From: Pseudoduganella dura
GTDB taxonomy: Bacteria > Pseudomonadota > Gammaproteobacteria > Burkholderiales > Burkholderiaceae_D
NCBI RefSeq assembly: GCF_009727155.1
Contig: NZ_WNWM01000002.1
Coordinates: 186,001 to 250,000 of the forward strand
DNA length: 64,000 nt
Direction: 5' to 3'
The notes beneath the pieces are model-generated. The model ran no database searches, was not told where the DNA came from, and worked only from the letters and a program-made list of their open reading frames with translations. Positions 46,570-54,799 of this stretch are shown piece by piece. The translations under genes were made by a program, and so were the position numbers. How positions within the stretch are numbered: position 1 is the first letter of the stretch; each line of letters starts with the position of its first letter.

Positions 46570-48971
46570 GCCGGCGGCTGCTGCTGGCACTGCTGGCCGG
46601 GCTGTTCGGGCTGCAGCTGTTCGCATTGTCGCGCGCGCCGGCGCTGTGGCTGCCGGGCGCCGTCATCGTTTCGCTCGACCGGCCCGGCGCCGTCACGCTC
46701 GATGCCGCGCAGCTCGGCGCCGTGGGGGCCGGCGGTACGCGGCTCGTCATCGGCCGGGGCGTGGACGGCGCCTGGCGCCTGGGCGCCGCCGGCCCGGCCC
46801 GGCCGCTGCTGCGGCGCGGCGGCGCCGACGAACGGCTCGGCAGCATCGATGCGGCAACCCTGCGCCGTTTCAGCATCGGCAGCGTAACGTTCGACAGCGA
46901 TGCAGTGAGCAGTGAAACAGTGAGCAGTGAGTCAGTGAGCAGTGAGACAGCGGGCACCGAAACAGCCGGCGTGCGACCGGATGGCGGCGGCGCGCCGGCC
47001 GGTACGCTGGCATTTACCGATGGGCGCGCGCACTGGCGTTTCGATGGCGCGACCCTGTACCGCGACGGCCGCGCGCAGCCGCCCTGCCCCGAAGCGCCGT
47101 GGTCCGCGCATGCCGTGTCGCTGTGGAACCGCGTGGCACCGCAGGCGCTGACGATCGCGCGGGCGCTGGTCTTCGGTGGAAACCTGCATTGCGGTAACCG
47201 CATCGGCGTGCCCGGTGTCGATGGCGGCGGCGCCCAGGTCGCGCGGCGCGGCAAGGCTCTGGCATTGACGGCCGGCTCGGCCGCCGTGCTGGCGAACGGC
47301 ACCAGCCTGCGGGATGACGAACGAACCCTCGATGGCGTGCAGGCCCTCACGCTCGGCCGCACCCGCTACGGCGTCGCGCTCGATGACGGCAGGTTGACTC
47401 TGGCGCCGGCCGGCAGGGTAGCGCTGCACGCGGTGCCCGAAACCACGTTGTCGCCGCACGTGGCCTGGCAATGGCGGCGGCGCGCGCTGTGGCAGGGCGG
47501 CGCCGCGGCATGGGTGCTCGCCACCGCGGCGGCGCTTGCCGTGCTTGCCGTGCTTGCCGTGGCGCGGCCGGTGCACGAGGGTGTGCAGCGCCGCGGCAAT
47601 ATCCTCGGTCCGCTGGCCGGCGCGCGCCGCCATTCCCTCCTGGCGGCGGCCGGCCGCGGGCTGCACTGCCCCGCCGCCGCGCTGGTGCTGGCCGCCGGGT
47701 GTGCCGCGCTGGCGCTCCAGCGCGGCGGCGATCCGCCGCCCGCCGCCTGCTCGCTGCTGCTGGCCGCCGGCGCGATGGGCACCTGGCTGCTGCAACCCGG
47801 CCGCGTACCGGGGGCCACCGCGGCCGCGCTGCTGCTGGCCGGCGCCGGCCTGCTCAGCCAGCTGAACATGGGCCTGGCCGGCATGGATACCGGCTGGCTG
47901 CGCCACCACGGCAAGACGGCCGCGCTGCTGGCGATCGGCAGCGGCGCCATCGCGCTGTGGCGCCGTTATCCGCCCGCCGCCTCGCAGCGCCGCATCGAGT
48001 GGCTGCTGGCCGGGGCCGCGGGCGGCGCGCTGCTGCTGCTCGCTGCCCAGGTATTGTGGGGCGACGAGACCGGTGTGTTCGACATGCAGCCGGTCGAGGC
48101 GGCCAAGCTCGTGCTCACGCTGCTCGCCGCGCACTGCCTGGCATTGCGGATGGGCTGGCGCGCCGATCACCGCGCGCAGCCGGGCCATGCCGCCCGGTGG
48201 CTGCGGCTGATCGCCCCCGTCCTGCTGTTTTTCGCGCTGCTCGGCTGCGCGCTGGTGCAGGTGGACGACTATTCGCCGCTGATCCTGCTGCTGCTGTGGG
48301 CGGGCGCCATGGCGTTCGCCTATGCGCTGGCGGCGCGGCGCTGGGTGGCTGCCGGCGTGCTGGGCTGCGTTGCCCTGGCCGCCGTCGCCGGCGTCGCCAC
48401 GCTGCGCACGGGCGGCCCCGATCACGTGCCGGCATCGTTCTATGGCGACCGGTTCCAGGTATGGCTGGAACCGGCGCGCCACCCCCACACGGGCCGCCAG
48501 GTACAGCAAGGCGCGGCCGCGATCGCCGCCGGCGGCTGGCTGGGGGCCGACGGCCTGCTCGGCCTGGCCTCGCTCGGCCAAGCCGGCGGCGGCGTAATGG
48601 CGCTGCCCGCCGTGCAGGACGATTTCGCGCCGTCGTTCCTGCTGCATCGCCATGGCCTGCTGGCGGCGCTGCTGCTGTGGTGCGCCCAGGCCGCCCTCGT
48701 CGCGGGCCTCGTCCAGGCGGCGGTGCGTCGCGGCCGCGCCGGCGCCGCGGCGCGCGGTTTCCGGCAGGCATGGCTGCTGCGGCTGCAGGCGTTTACGTTG
48801 TGCGGCGGGGCGGCGTTCGTGGCCGGCCACCTGCTGCTGTCGTGGGGCACCAACCTGGCGATCCTGCCGGTGATGGGGCAGCCGATGAGCTTCCTGTCCG
48901 CGGGCGGCAGCCACCTGCTGTTTTTCCTGCTCCCCCTGCTAAGTGCCGTTGCCGGACCACCACAGGAGTAA
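46566..48971 (+). CDS. SEDS (RodA/FtsW-like) protein with extra N-terminal domain
   Basis: An 801-residue membrane protein. After one N-terminal helix, about 300 residues form an extra domain; part of it (GGNLHCGNRIGVPG ... LTLGRTRYGV) has an FHA-like pattern. The rest is a multi-helix SEDS domain with MQPVEAAKL (507-515, like FQPSEFAKL of RodA/FtsW), QVQQGAAAIAAGGW, a DDFAPSFLLHRHG segment and GQPMSFLSAGGS (772-783). SEDS proteins polymerise peptidoglycan with a class B PBP. In the loop equivalent to PxxDPxG, the catalytic Asp appears to be His639 (PARHPHTG). It starts at ATGA over the kinase stop. Confidence 0.85.
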   Translation: MSRRLLLALLAGLFGLQLFALSRAPALWLPGAVIVSLDRPGAVTLDAAQLGAVGAGGTRLVIGRGVDGAWRLGAAGPARPLLRRGGADERLGSIDAATLRRFSIGSVTFDSDAVSSETVSSESVSSETAGTETAGVRPDGGGAPAGTLAFTDGRAHWRFDGATLYRDGRAQPPCPEAPWSAHAVSLWNRVAPQALTIARALVFGGNLHCGNRIGVPGVDGGGAQVARRGKALALTAGSAAVLANGTSLRDDERTLDGVQALTLGRTRYGVALDDGRLTLAPAGRVALHAVPETTLSPHVAWQWRRRALWQGGAAAWVLATAAALAVLAVLAVARPVHEGVQRRGNILGPLAGARRHSLLAAAGRGLHCPAAALVLAAGCAALALQRGGDPPPAACSLLLAAGAMGTWLLQPGRVPGATAAALLLAGAGLLSQLNMGLAGMDTGWLRHHGKTAALLAIGSGAIALWRRYPPAASQRRIEWLLAGAAGGALLLLAAQVLWGDETGVFDMQPVEAAKLVLTLLAAHCLALRMGWRADHRAQPGHAARWLRLIAPVLLFFALLGCALVQVDDYSPLILLLLWAGAMAFAYALAARRWVAAGVLGCVALAAVAGVATLRTGGPDHVPASFYGDRFQVWLEPARHPHTGRQVQQGAAAIAAGGWLGADGLLGLASLGQAGGGVMALPAVQDDFAPSFLLHRHGLLAALLLWCAQAALVAGLVQAAVRRGRAGAAARGFRQAWLLRLQAFTLCGGAAFVAGHLLLSWGTNLAILPVMGQPMSFLSAGGSHLLFFLLPLLSAVAGPPQE
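46904..46948. repeat. three tandem 15-bp units inside the SEDS gene
   Basis: The units 46904-46918, 46919-46933 and 46934-46948 share AGTGAGCAGTGA and differ only in the last three bases (AAC, GTC, GAC). They encode repeated Val-Ser-Ser-Glu-Thr/Ser and keep the frame. Confidence 0.85.
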
Positions 48972-48974
48972 ACC

Positions 48975-50618
48975 ATGCCGATCTATGTCCAACACGAAGT
49001 CCTGGGCCGCATTGCCGACGTATTCAACGCCGAGGCGATCTGGCAGGCGCCGGGGCTGGCGCTGTTCGCGCGCCGCCCGCTGCTGCGCGACCTGCTGGAA
49101 CGCTGTCCGCGCGAGCAGCGCGGCCGCGCCGCCACGCGCTGCTTCTCGCACATCACGCTGCGCCTGCCGCAGGAAGACGTCGACGACGACTACCACCTCA
49201 CCCGCGGCAACCGGGCCCGCGACCTGGCGCAGTCGTTGGCGGCCCTGCACCAGAAGGATTTCGGCGACCTGCTCGGCGCCGACCAGGTGCGCTACCACGT
49301 GACCGGCGCCGAAGACCTGCGGGCCGGCGAGATCGAGGTGCGCTTCGGCCACGCCGTCTACCTGCCGGGGCCGGACGAGAAGGTGCTCTTCAACGTTGGC
49401 GCATCGGCCGATTCGGCGGTGTGGAAACCCGTCTGCCCCGTTTACCCGGGCCAGCGGCTCGCCGTGATCGACGAAGGCAGCGTGCCGGGCTGGCCGTTCG
49501 GCGCCGTCGGCAAGCTGTTGCTGATCAATGACGGTCCGGATGCCCGGCCGGAACTGCAGGTGCGGCCCAAGGATGCGCTGGAATACCGGCTCGACGAGCA
49601 CCAGGGATATTACGTTGTCACGCGCAAGGGCGATCCGCAGGGCGCGCGGCTGCTGCTGAAGGTGACCCGTGCCGGCGGGATGCAGGGTGTTCAGCCGACG
49701 GTTCAGCCGATAAGCCGGCCGGCGACGCAATCGGCGGCGCAGTTGGAGACGCGGCCGGCACCGCCCGCCGTATGGCAACCGCGTGCGATGCCGCCGGTGC
49801 GGCCGGGAACGCCGTCCGGCATGCCCGCGAACGGCCGTCAGGCCGGGCCGGTGCTCACCGGGCCCGCCGCGGACGACCAGGGCACGGCCCTGCCGCAGCC
49901 GGCCGCCGGCCGTGCGGGGTCACACGCGGGCCAGACGGATGCCACGTTCGCCCCGGGCGCCCGCCAGCGCCTGACGCTGGCCGCGCTCGCCCTGCCCCGC
50001 CTGAGCCGCTATCGCGGCACGGGCGCCGCGTCGCTGTCGATACCGTTCGACCGCACGCTGGCCGTAGGCGCTGTGGCCGGCAGCGTGCTGACGCTGGTCG
50101 TCGAGGCCGACGATACGCTGCACGCCGCCACTCCGGCGGGCCGCGAGCGCATCGCGCTGCCCGCCAGCTTCGCGCCGGCCGGGGAGCGCAGCATCCGCGT
50201 GCTGCCGGCGCCGCCGCGGATGGCGGAGCGCTACAGCGCCATCGTGGCGCTGCCGGTGCCGGTGGCGGTGCCGGTCACGCAAGGCACTTTCGGCCGCGGC
50301 ACGCCCGCGCTGGCCGCGCTGCGCGTGCTCGACGTGCCGCAATTGCTGGCACGGGACGGTTCGCCGGCACGGGACGGCGCCGCCGCGCCGGCCAGCCCGG
50401 ACCGCATCGGCCTGTCGCGTACCGCGTTCACGTTCGATGCCATGGCGCAGGGCCTGTCCATCACGCGACAGTCCGCCACGCAGGCGCTGTATCACCTCGA
50501 TGCCGAGCTGCGCTTCGTGGGCGCGATCGAAAGCGGCACGGACGGAGGAGCGCCGTTCCTGCTGCCGCCGGGCCATCACGTGGTCGCCGGCCATTACGTG
50601 CTGCGCTTCGACGCCTGA
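48975..50618 (+). CDS. protein of kinase/SEDS operon with weak FHA-like C-terminus
   Basis: A 547-residue soluble protein with a three-part layout. The N-terminal 150 residues (FSHITLRLPQEDVDDDYHL ... GEIEVRFGHAVYLPG) resemble the DUF3662 domain at the N-terminus of actinobacterial FhaA, a weak match. A Pro/Gln-rich linker (about 235-310) follows. The C-terminal part (RIGLSRTAFTFDAMAQG ... GHHVVAGHYVLRFDA) may be a degenerate FHA-like beta-sandwich. I cannot name it. GGAG lies 6 nt before the ATG, which sits 3 bp after the SEDS stop, so the genes are surely co-expressed. Confidence 0.65.
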   Translation: MPIYVQHEVLGRIADVFNAEAIWQAPGLALFARRPLLRDLLERCPREQRGRAATRCFSHITLRLPQEDVDDDYHLTRGNRARDLAQSLAALHQKDFGDLLGADQVRYHVTGAEDLRAGEIEVRFGHAVYLPGPDEKVLFNVGASADSAVWKPVCPVYPGQRLAVIDEGSVPGWPFGAVGKLLLINDGPDARPELQVRPKDALEYRLDEHQGYYVVTRKGDPQGARLLLKVTRAGGMQGVQPTVQPISRPATQSAAQLETRPAPPAVWQPRAMPPVRPGTPSGMPANGRQAGPVLTGPAADDQGTALPQPAAGRAGSHAGQTDATFAPGARQRLTLAALALPRLSRYRGTGAASLSIPFDRTLAVGAVAGSVLTLVVEADDTLHAATPAGRERIALPASFAPAGERSIRVLPAPPRMAERYSAIVALPVPVAVPVTQGTFGRGTPALAALRVLDVPQLLARDGSPARDGAAAPASPDRIGLSRTAFTFDAMAQGLSITRQSATQALYHLDAELRFVGAIESGTDGGAPFLLPPGHHVVAGHYVLRFDA

Positions 50619-50630
50619 GCGGAGCGGGCG

Positions 50631-51113
50631 ATGTCTTTCTCCGACTTCCAGCTGGCCGACCACCATGGCGCCCTCGCCTACGCGCTCGGGCTGGGGCTGA
50701 CGCTGGTGCTGGCCTCGCTCCTTACCCCGGCGCGCTGGTGGCGCCGGCCGACGGCGCGCGGCCTTGTCATCCTTGGCAGCGGCGCATGGGCATTCGGCGC
50801 GCTGCTGCTGCATTTCCTCGCGGCCGCGCCGCAGCCGATCGCCGCCGCATCCCGGCTGGCCGACGCGCCGGCGCAACAGGCATCCATACTTTTGCCGGTG
50901 GCGGGGCGGCGCTACCGGGTCCATCGCGACCTGAATGTGCGCGACGCGGCGGGCGTCGCTTCGGCCCGGCGGGCGGTCGTGCCGGCCGGGTCGCTCGTCA
51001 CGACGACCGGTATCCGCGACGGCGACTGGTGGCAGATCCGCTATGACGGCGCCGGCGCGGCCGGCGTGGGCTGGGCGAGCAGCCTGTGGCTGCGCCGCGC
51101 CGCGGAGCAGTAA
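50631..51113 (+). CDS. small membrane protein with SH3b domain
   Basis: A 160-residue protein. Two transmembrane helices (about 14-32 and 43-63) are followed by a bacterial SH3 (SH3b) domain at about 90-155 (YRVHRDLNVRDAAG ... GDWWQIRYDG ... GWASSLWLRR). SH3b domains in envelope proteins often contact peptidoglycan or stem peptides. It is the fourth gene of the kinase-SEDS operon, 12 bp after the previous stop. I propose that it tethers the system to the cell wall; this is inference. Confidence 0.78.
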   Translation: MSFSDFQLADHHGALAYALGLGLTLVLASLLTPARWWRRPTARGLVILGSGAWAFGALLLHFLAAAPQPIAAASRLADAPAQQASILLPVAGRRYRVHRDLNVRDAAGVASARRAVVPAGSLVTTTGIRDGDWWQIRYDGAGAAGVGWASSLWLRRAAEQ

Positions 51114-51284
51114 GGAACGGCACGCAGGCGGCGGAAAGGGTTTTCGGACAAGGTTGAACGATCGCTACGGGTCGCACGAAGGGGCCGAATACGGGCCGAA
51201 AAGCCCTGCTGTTCGGGGCACCGCAGAGTTGCCAAGAGGATGCAAAAGCGCGTACAGTCTGCCTTGTCCCGTCCCTGGCCCGTC

Positions 51285-52946
51285 ATGAATACTTGCCGCA
51301 ACACCGATCACCCGCACTGCACCTTCTGGGTCGCGCCGGGCCAGCACGCCTGCGAGGGCGGCCACGGCCAGCCGTCCGCGGGCCGCGAGCCTGCATCGGA
51401 GACTGTTACGTCGGAGATTGTTGCAGCGGCGGGTGTACCGGCAAATGCGGGTGCCGGTTCAGGTACGGATGGCAGCGCGGGTGACAGTGCGGCGTCGAGC
51501 TATGCGCTGCTGGCCGCCGTGCGCAACGCGCGGACACCCCATGCCGTCGTGCAGGACGTGCGCAAGGACGGCGACAACGGCACCAGGACGGGCATGGAAC
51601 GGCCTGTCGGCGCGGGCGGCTACGCCAGGCCGATCCGGGTGCGGCCGCAGCTGCACATCAGCGGCTTCGACCCCCGCGCGGCGGGCGGCCGCCAGACCCT
51701 GAAGATGGAACTGCGCGGCATGCCCGATGGCTGCGCGCCGCAGCTCGCCATCCGCCTTTCTTCCGAACTGATCGGGCAAGGCGCGACGGACCAGCGATTC
51801 GTCCGCTGCGTGGATGGCGACTGGCGCCCGGTTTTCGTCGAGTTCTCGTCGCGCGACCGCGAACACGGGCAATACCAGATCCACACCGAGGTGCTGAGCC
51901 GGCAGCCGGGCCAGCCGGTGCGCAAATGGGAATGCACGTTCGTCATCCTGGTGCCCCGCCTCGATGCCACGCTGACCGAGATCCACCGTATCTTCCTCTC
52001 GACGCACAAGAACGTGCGCGTGATGGCGGACGACGCGTCGATCGCCAGGGTGTCCGACCACGGCGGGCATGGCGGCGGCAGCATGGATATCGACGTCACT
52101 GCCCGCAATGCCGGGATCGCGCACCTGGACGTGGGCGCGCCGCAGGGCAAGGTCGACCTGGGCTTCTCCACCATCGCGTGGGATGAAGACCTGATCGAGA
52201 TCGACATGCCGCACACCGGCCCCGCCCACCCGCACCCCAGCCGCGCCGCCACGTTCGTGAACGCGGCGCCGGAAGCGGGCGCGCAGCGCCATATCCGCCT
52301 GTTCGCGCACGGCGAGTGCGTGTTCGGCCGTATGGAAATCGTGGATCCGGAAGCGGACGTGCTGCTGAATCATTACGGCCCGGACGGCATCGACGCCGCC
52401 GGGCTGACGCGCCGCCTGTCCGGCCGGCATGCCGTCGTCCGCCGCGGCTCGCACGGCTTTGAAATCGAGGACGTGTCGCGCTACGGCCTGCTGCTCGACG
52501 GCGTCTGGCCCGGCAAGCACAAGCCGGTCCCGCTGCGGCTCGGCATGAGGATCGAACTGTCCGCCAGCATCAAGGGCATCGTCGTGCTGGAAGTGACGGC
52601 GCTGATGCCGCACGGCGTGATCCTGCATCGCATCGACGAGGGCGCATGCGCCGAATGCTTCGTGGTGCTGGCGCCCGATACGCATCCGGGCTACCCTATC
52701 CGGCGCACGCAGGCCGCGCCCGTTGCCGCCGCGCTGCCGCTGCTGTTCCATCACGACGGCGGGTTCTGGCACCTCGATGCCGTGACGGGCAAGGAAACCG
52801 CGCTGGGCCCGCACGCGCAGCTCGACAAGCTGAGCCGGATGCCATCGCACACGCGGTTCGCCGCCGATCCCTATCCGGAGAGCTATGTCATCCGAGCCGG
52901 GGGCGTGGCGATGCGGACGGTGGCCGGAGAAATGCACACCGCCTGA
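51285..52946 (+). CDS. FHA-domain protein
   Basis: A 553-residue soluble protein. The N-terminus has a possible metal site (CRNTDHPHCTFWVAPGQHACEGGH). Two beta-rich regions follow, and an FHA domain lies at about 350-440 with the expected core: FGRMEIVD, LSGRHAVVRRG (SxRH phosphothreonine-binding motif) and VSRYGLLLDGVWPG. FHA domains bind phosphothreonine, so this is a candidate reader of the operon's kinase. It is the last gene of the plus-strand unit. The start is uncertain; 51240 is also in frame but has the ribosome site directly abutting the ATG. Confidence 0.85.
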   Translation: MNTCRNTDHPHCTFWVAPGQHACEGGHGQPSAGREPASETVTSEIVAAAGVPANAGAGSGTDGSAGDSAASSYALLAAVRNARTPHAVVQDVRKDGDNGTRTGMERPVGAGGYARPIRVRPQLHISGFDPRAAGGRQTLKMELRGMPDGCAPQLAIRLSSELIGQGATDQRFVRCVDGDWRPVFVEFSSRDREHGQYQIHTEVLSRQPGQPVRKWECTFVILVPRLDATLTEIHRIFLSTHKNVRVMADDASIARVSDHGGHGGGSMDIDVTARNAGIAHLDVGAPQGKVDLGFSTIAWDEDLIEIDMPHTGPAHPHPSRAATFVNAAPEAGAQRHIRLFAHGECVFGRMEIVDPEADVLLNHYGPDGIDAAGLTRRLSGRHAVVRRGSHGFEIEDVSRYGLLLDGVWPGKHKPVPLRLGMRIELSASIKGIVVLEVTALMPHGVILHRIDEGACAECFVVLAPDTHPGYPIRRTQAAPVAAALPLLFHHDGGFWHLDAVTGKETALGPHAQLDKLSRMPSHTRFAADPYPESYVIRAGGVAMRTVAGEMHTA

Positions 52947-53008
52947 GGAAATCGGGGAGCTTGGCAGCCCGGCAGCCGGACGGGTGACTGCCGAAGGGAG
53001 GGCCGGGG

Positions 53009-53326
53009 CTACCGCTCGTCCGCGACGATCCGCTGCGCCACGTTATCGACCGTGACCGGGCTGTCGAAGTACGTGACCACCGGTTCGATGCCGTACTTTT
53101 CCCGCACGAACGTGCGCCAGGCTTCGGTATACAGCGCTTCCGCCTCCGCCCGCGAATTCCACAGGTAGACACCGCCGGCCGTCAGGCCATCCTCGGAAAG
53201 CACGTAGTACTTCTTGAACAGGCCGGGCACGCCCTGGTATGTCGGGGCGGTACCCAGGAAGATCCGCCGTGCTTCGTCAGGGCTGATCGGCTCGGGCAAT
53301 CTGAACGCGGTGATGGCGATGATCAT
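53009..53326 (-). CDS. YdhR-like (antibiotic biosynthesis monooxygenase-fold) protein
   Basis: A 105-residue protein with the dimeric alpha/beta barrel fold of YdhR-like putative monooxygenases: YQGVPGLFKKYYVLSEDGLTAGGVYLW and later RTFVREKYGIEPVVTYFDSPV. GGAGG lies 5 nt before the ATG. It is on the same strand as the pirin gene, 47 bp downstream of it. Chemistry in this group is mostly unproven. Confidence 0.85.
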   Translation of the reverse strand: MIIAITAFRLPEPISPDEARRIFLGTAPTYQGVPGLFKKYYVLSEDGLTAGGVYLWNSRAEAEALYTEAWRTFVREKYGIEPVVTYFDSPVTVDNVAQRIVADER

Positions 53327-53373
53327 TCCAGCCTCCAGGTTTCAGGTCTCGGGTCTATTGCACGCTTCGGTTG

Positions 53374-54267
53374 TTACAGGTACGTTCCCTGCGGCTTCGG
53401 CTTGTTCGGCAGCGGAATGCGCTCGGTTTCCCCCGGCACCTGGGCAAAGCGCTCCGCTTCCCAGTCTTCGGCCGCCTGCGCCAGGCGCTCCTTCGACGAC
53501 GACACGAAATTCCAGAACATGTAGCGCTGCCCGTCCAGCGGCGCGCCGCCGATGACGACGAAACGCGCCGGTGCCGCCGCCGTGATGCGCGGCGCGGTGG
53601 ACGTATCGAGCAGGGCCATCGCATTCTGCGGCACGGCGATGCCGTCGACTTCCACGCTGCCGGTCACGGGATAGATCGCCGCCTCGGCGGGCAGCCCGTG
53701 CAACGTAAGCTCCTGGCCCGGCTCCGGCACCACGTCGAGATACAGCGTTTCCATGTAGGTGGGCACCGGCGACGTGAGCCCGAACGCCGTGCCGATCAGC
53801 ACGCGCACGGCGGCGCCGTCGACCGTGAGCTCCGGAATATCGGCTGCGGGCGTGTGCGAGAAATTGGGCTCATCCTCTTCGTGCGCCTTCGGCAGCGCGG
53901 CCCACAGCTGCAGGCCGTGCATGCGGTGGGGCTTGCCCTTCAGGTCGGTCGGCGCGCGCTCGGAATGCACGATGCCGCGCCCCGCCGTCATCCAGTTGAT
54001 CGCGCCGGGTTCGATGCGCTGGTACGTGCCGATGCTGTCGCGGTGGTCCATCGCCCCTTCGAACAGGTAGGTCACGGTGGCCAGGCCGATGTGCGGGTGC
54101 GGCCGCACGTCATGGTTCGCGTCCAGCGGCACGTCGAGCGGGCCGAAGTGGTCGAAGAAGATGAACGGCCCCACGGCCTGCTTAACGACCGAAGGGAGGT
54201 AGCGGCGCACGATGAAGCCGCCGCCCAGATCCTTGTCGTGGCCCTTGATCAGGTGCGCGATGTTCAT
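53374..54267 (-). CDS. pirin-family protein
   Basis: A 297-residue bicupin of the pirin family. Metal-binding motifs are visible: FDHFGPLD and RPHPHIGLATVTYLFEGAMDHRDS (three His), then MTAGRGIVHSERAP and a second cupin domain. Some pirins have quercetinase activity and others act as redox sensors. A GGGGTAAGG ribosome site precedes the ATG. It starts 4 bp after the OsmC stop, so OsmC-pirin(-YdhR) form one stress-type unit. Confidence 0.94.
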   Translation of the reverse strand: MNIAHLIKGHDKDLGGGFIVRRYLPSVVKQAVGPFIFFDHFGPLDVPLDANHDVRPHPHIGLATVTYLFEGAMDHRDSIGTYQRIEPGAINWMTAGRGIVHSERAPTDLKGKPHRMHGLQLWAALPKAHEEDEPNFSHTPAADIPELTVDGAAVRVLIGTAFGLTSPVPTYMETLYLDVVPEPGQELTLHGLPAEAAIYPVTGSVEVDGIAVPQNAMALLDTSTAPRITAAAPARFVVIGGAPLDGQRYMFWNFVSSSKERLAQAAEDWEAERFAQVPGETERIPLPNKPKPQGTYL

Positions 54268-54271
54268 GGCC

Positions 54272-54670
54272 TTACCCCAGCGTGGTGGTGACTTCGGTGG
54301 TCACGGCGGTCATCAGCTTGTGCACCGGGCACTTCTCGGCCACCGACAGCAGTTCGGCCCGTTGCGCCTCGGACAGGTCGCCGACCAGGTGCAGCGCCAC
54401 GGCCAGGCGGTACACGCCCTTGCGTTCCTCGCTGTCGTCGCGCGTGGTCGTGACCTGGATATCGTCCACCGGGATGTTCTTGCGCTTCGCGTACCACAGC
54501 ACCGTCAGCGCCTTGCATGACGACAGCGCGGCGTCGTACAGGTCGTGCGGCGACGGGCCGGCATCCGCGCCGCCTTCTTCCAGCGACACGTCGGCCGGGA
54601 TCAGGTGGTTGCGTACATGAACGATATGGCGCATCGGCTGGGTGGTGTCGCGGCGAACGGTAATGGGCAT
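54272..54670 (-). CDS. OsmC-family protein
   Basis: A 132-residue protein of the OsmC/Ohr superfamily, which reduces organic peroxides with two cysteines. Cys is present in ALSSCKALTVLWYAKRK and in AEKCPVHKLM, in the arrangement of the YhfA/OsmC branch. AAGGA precedes the ATG at the usual distance. It is the first gene of an OsmC-pirin-YdhR unit. Confidence 0.92.
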   Translation of the reverse strand: MPITVRRDTTQPMRHIVHVRNHLIPADVSLEEGGADAGPSPHDLYDAALSSCKALTVLWYAKRKNIPVDDIQVTTTRDDSEERKGVYRLAVALHLVGDLSEAQRAELLSVAEKCPVHKLMTAVTTEVTTTLG

Positions 54671-54799
54671 GGTGGTCCTTGCAGGATGGATAGGTACGGG
54701 ATGAACAAGCTTTGCGGAATGGTCACCTTTCCGGAATGTACACCTCTCCTGCCATTTCGCCTACTGCCCAAAGGATTACCCTGAAGATCACCTTGAAAA

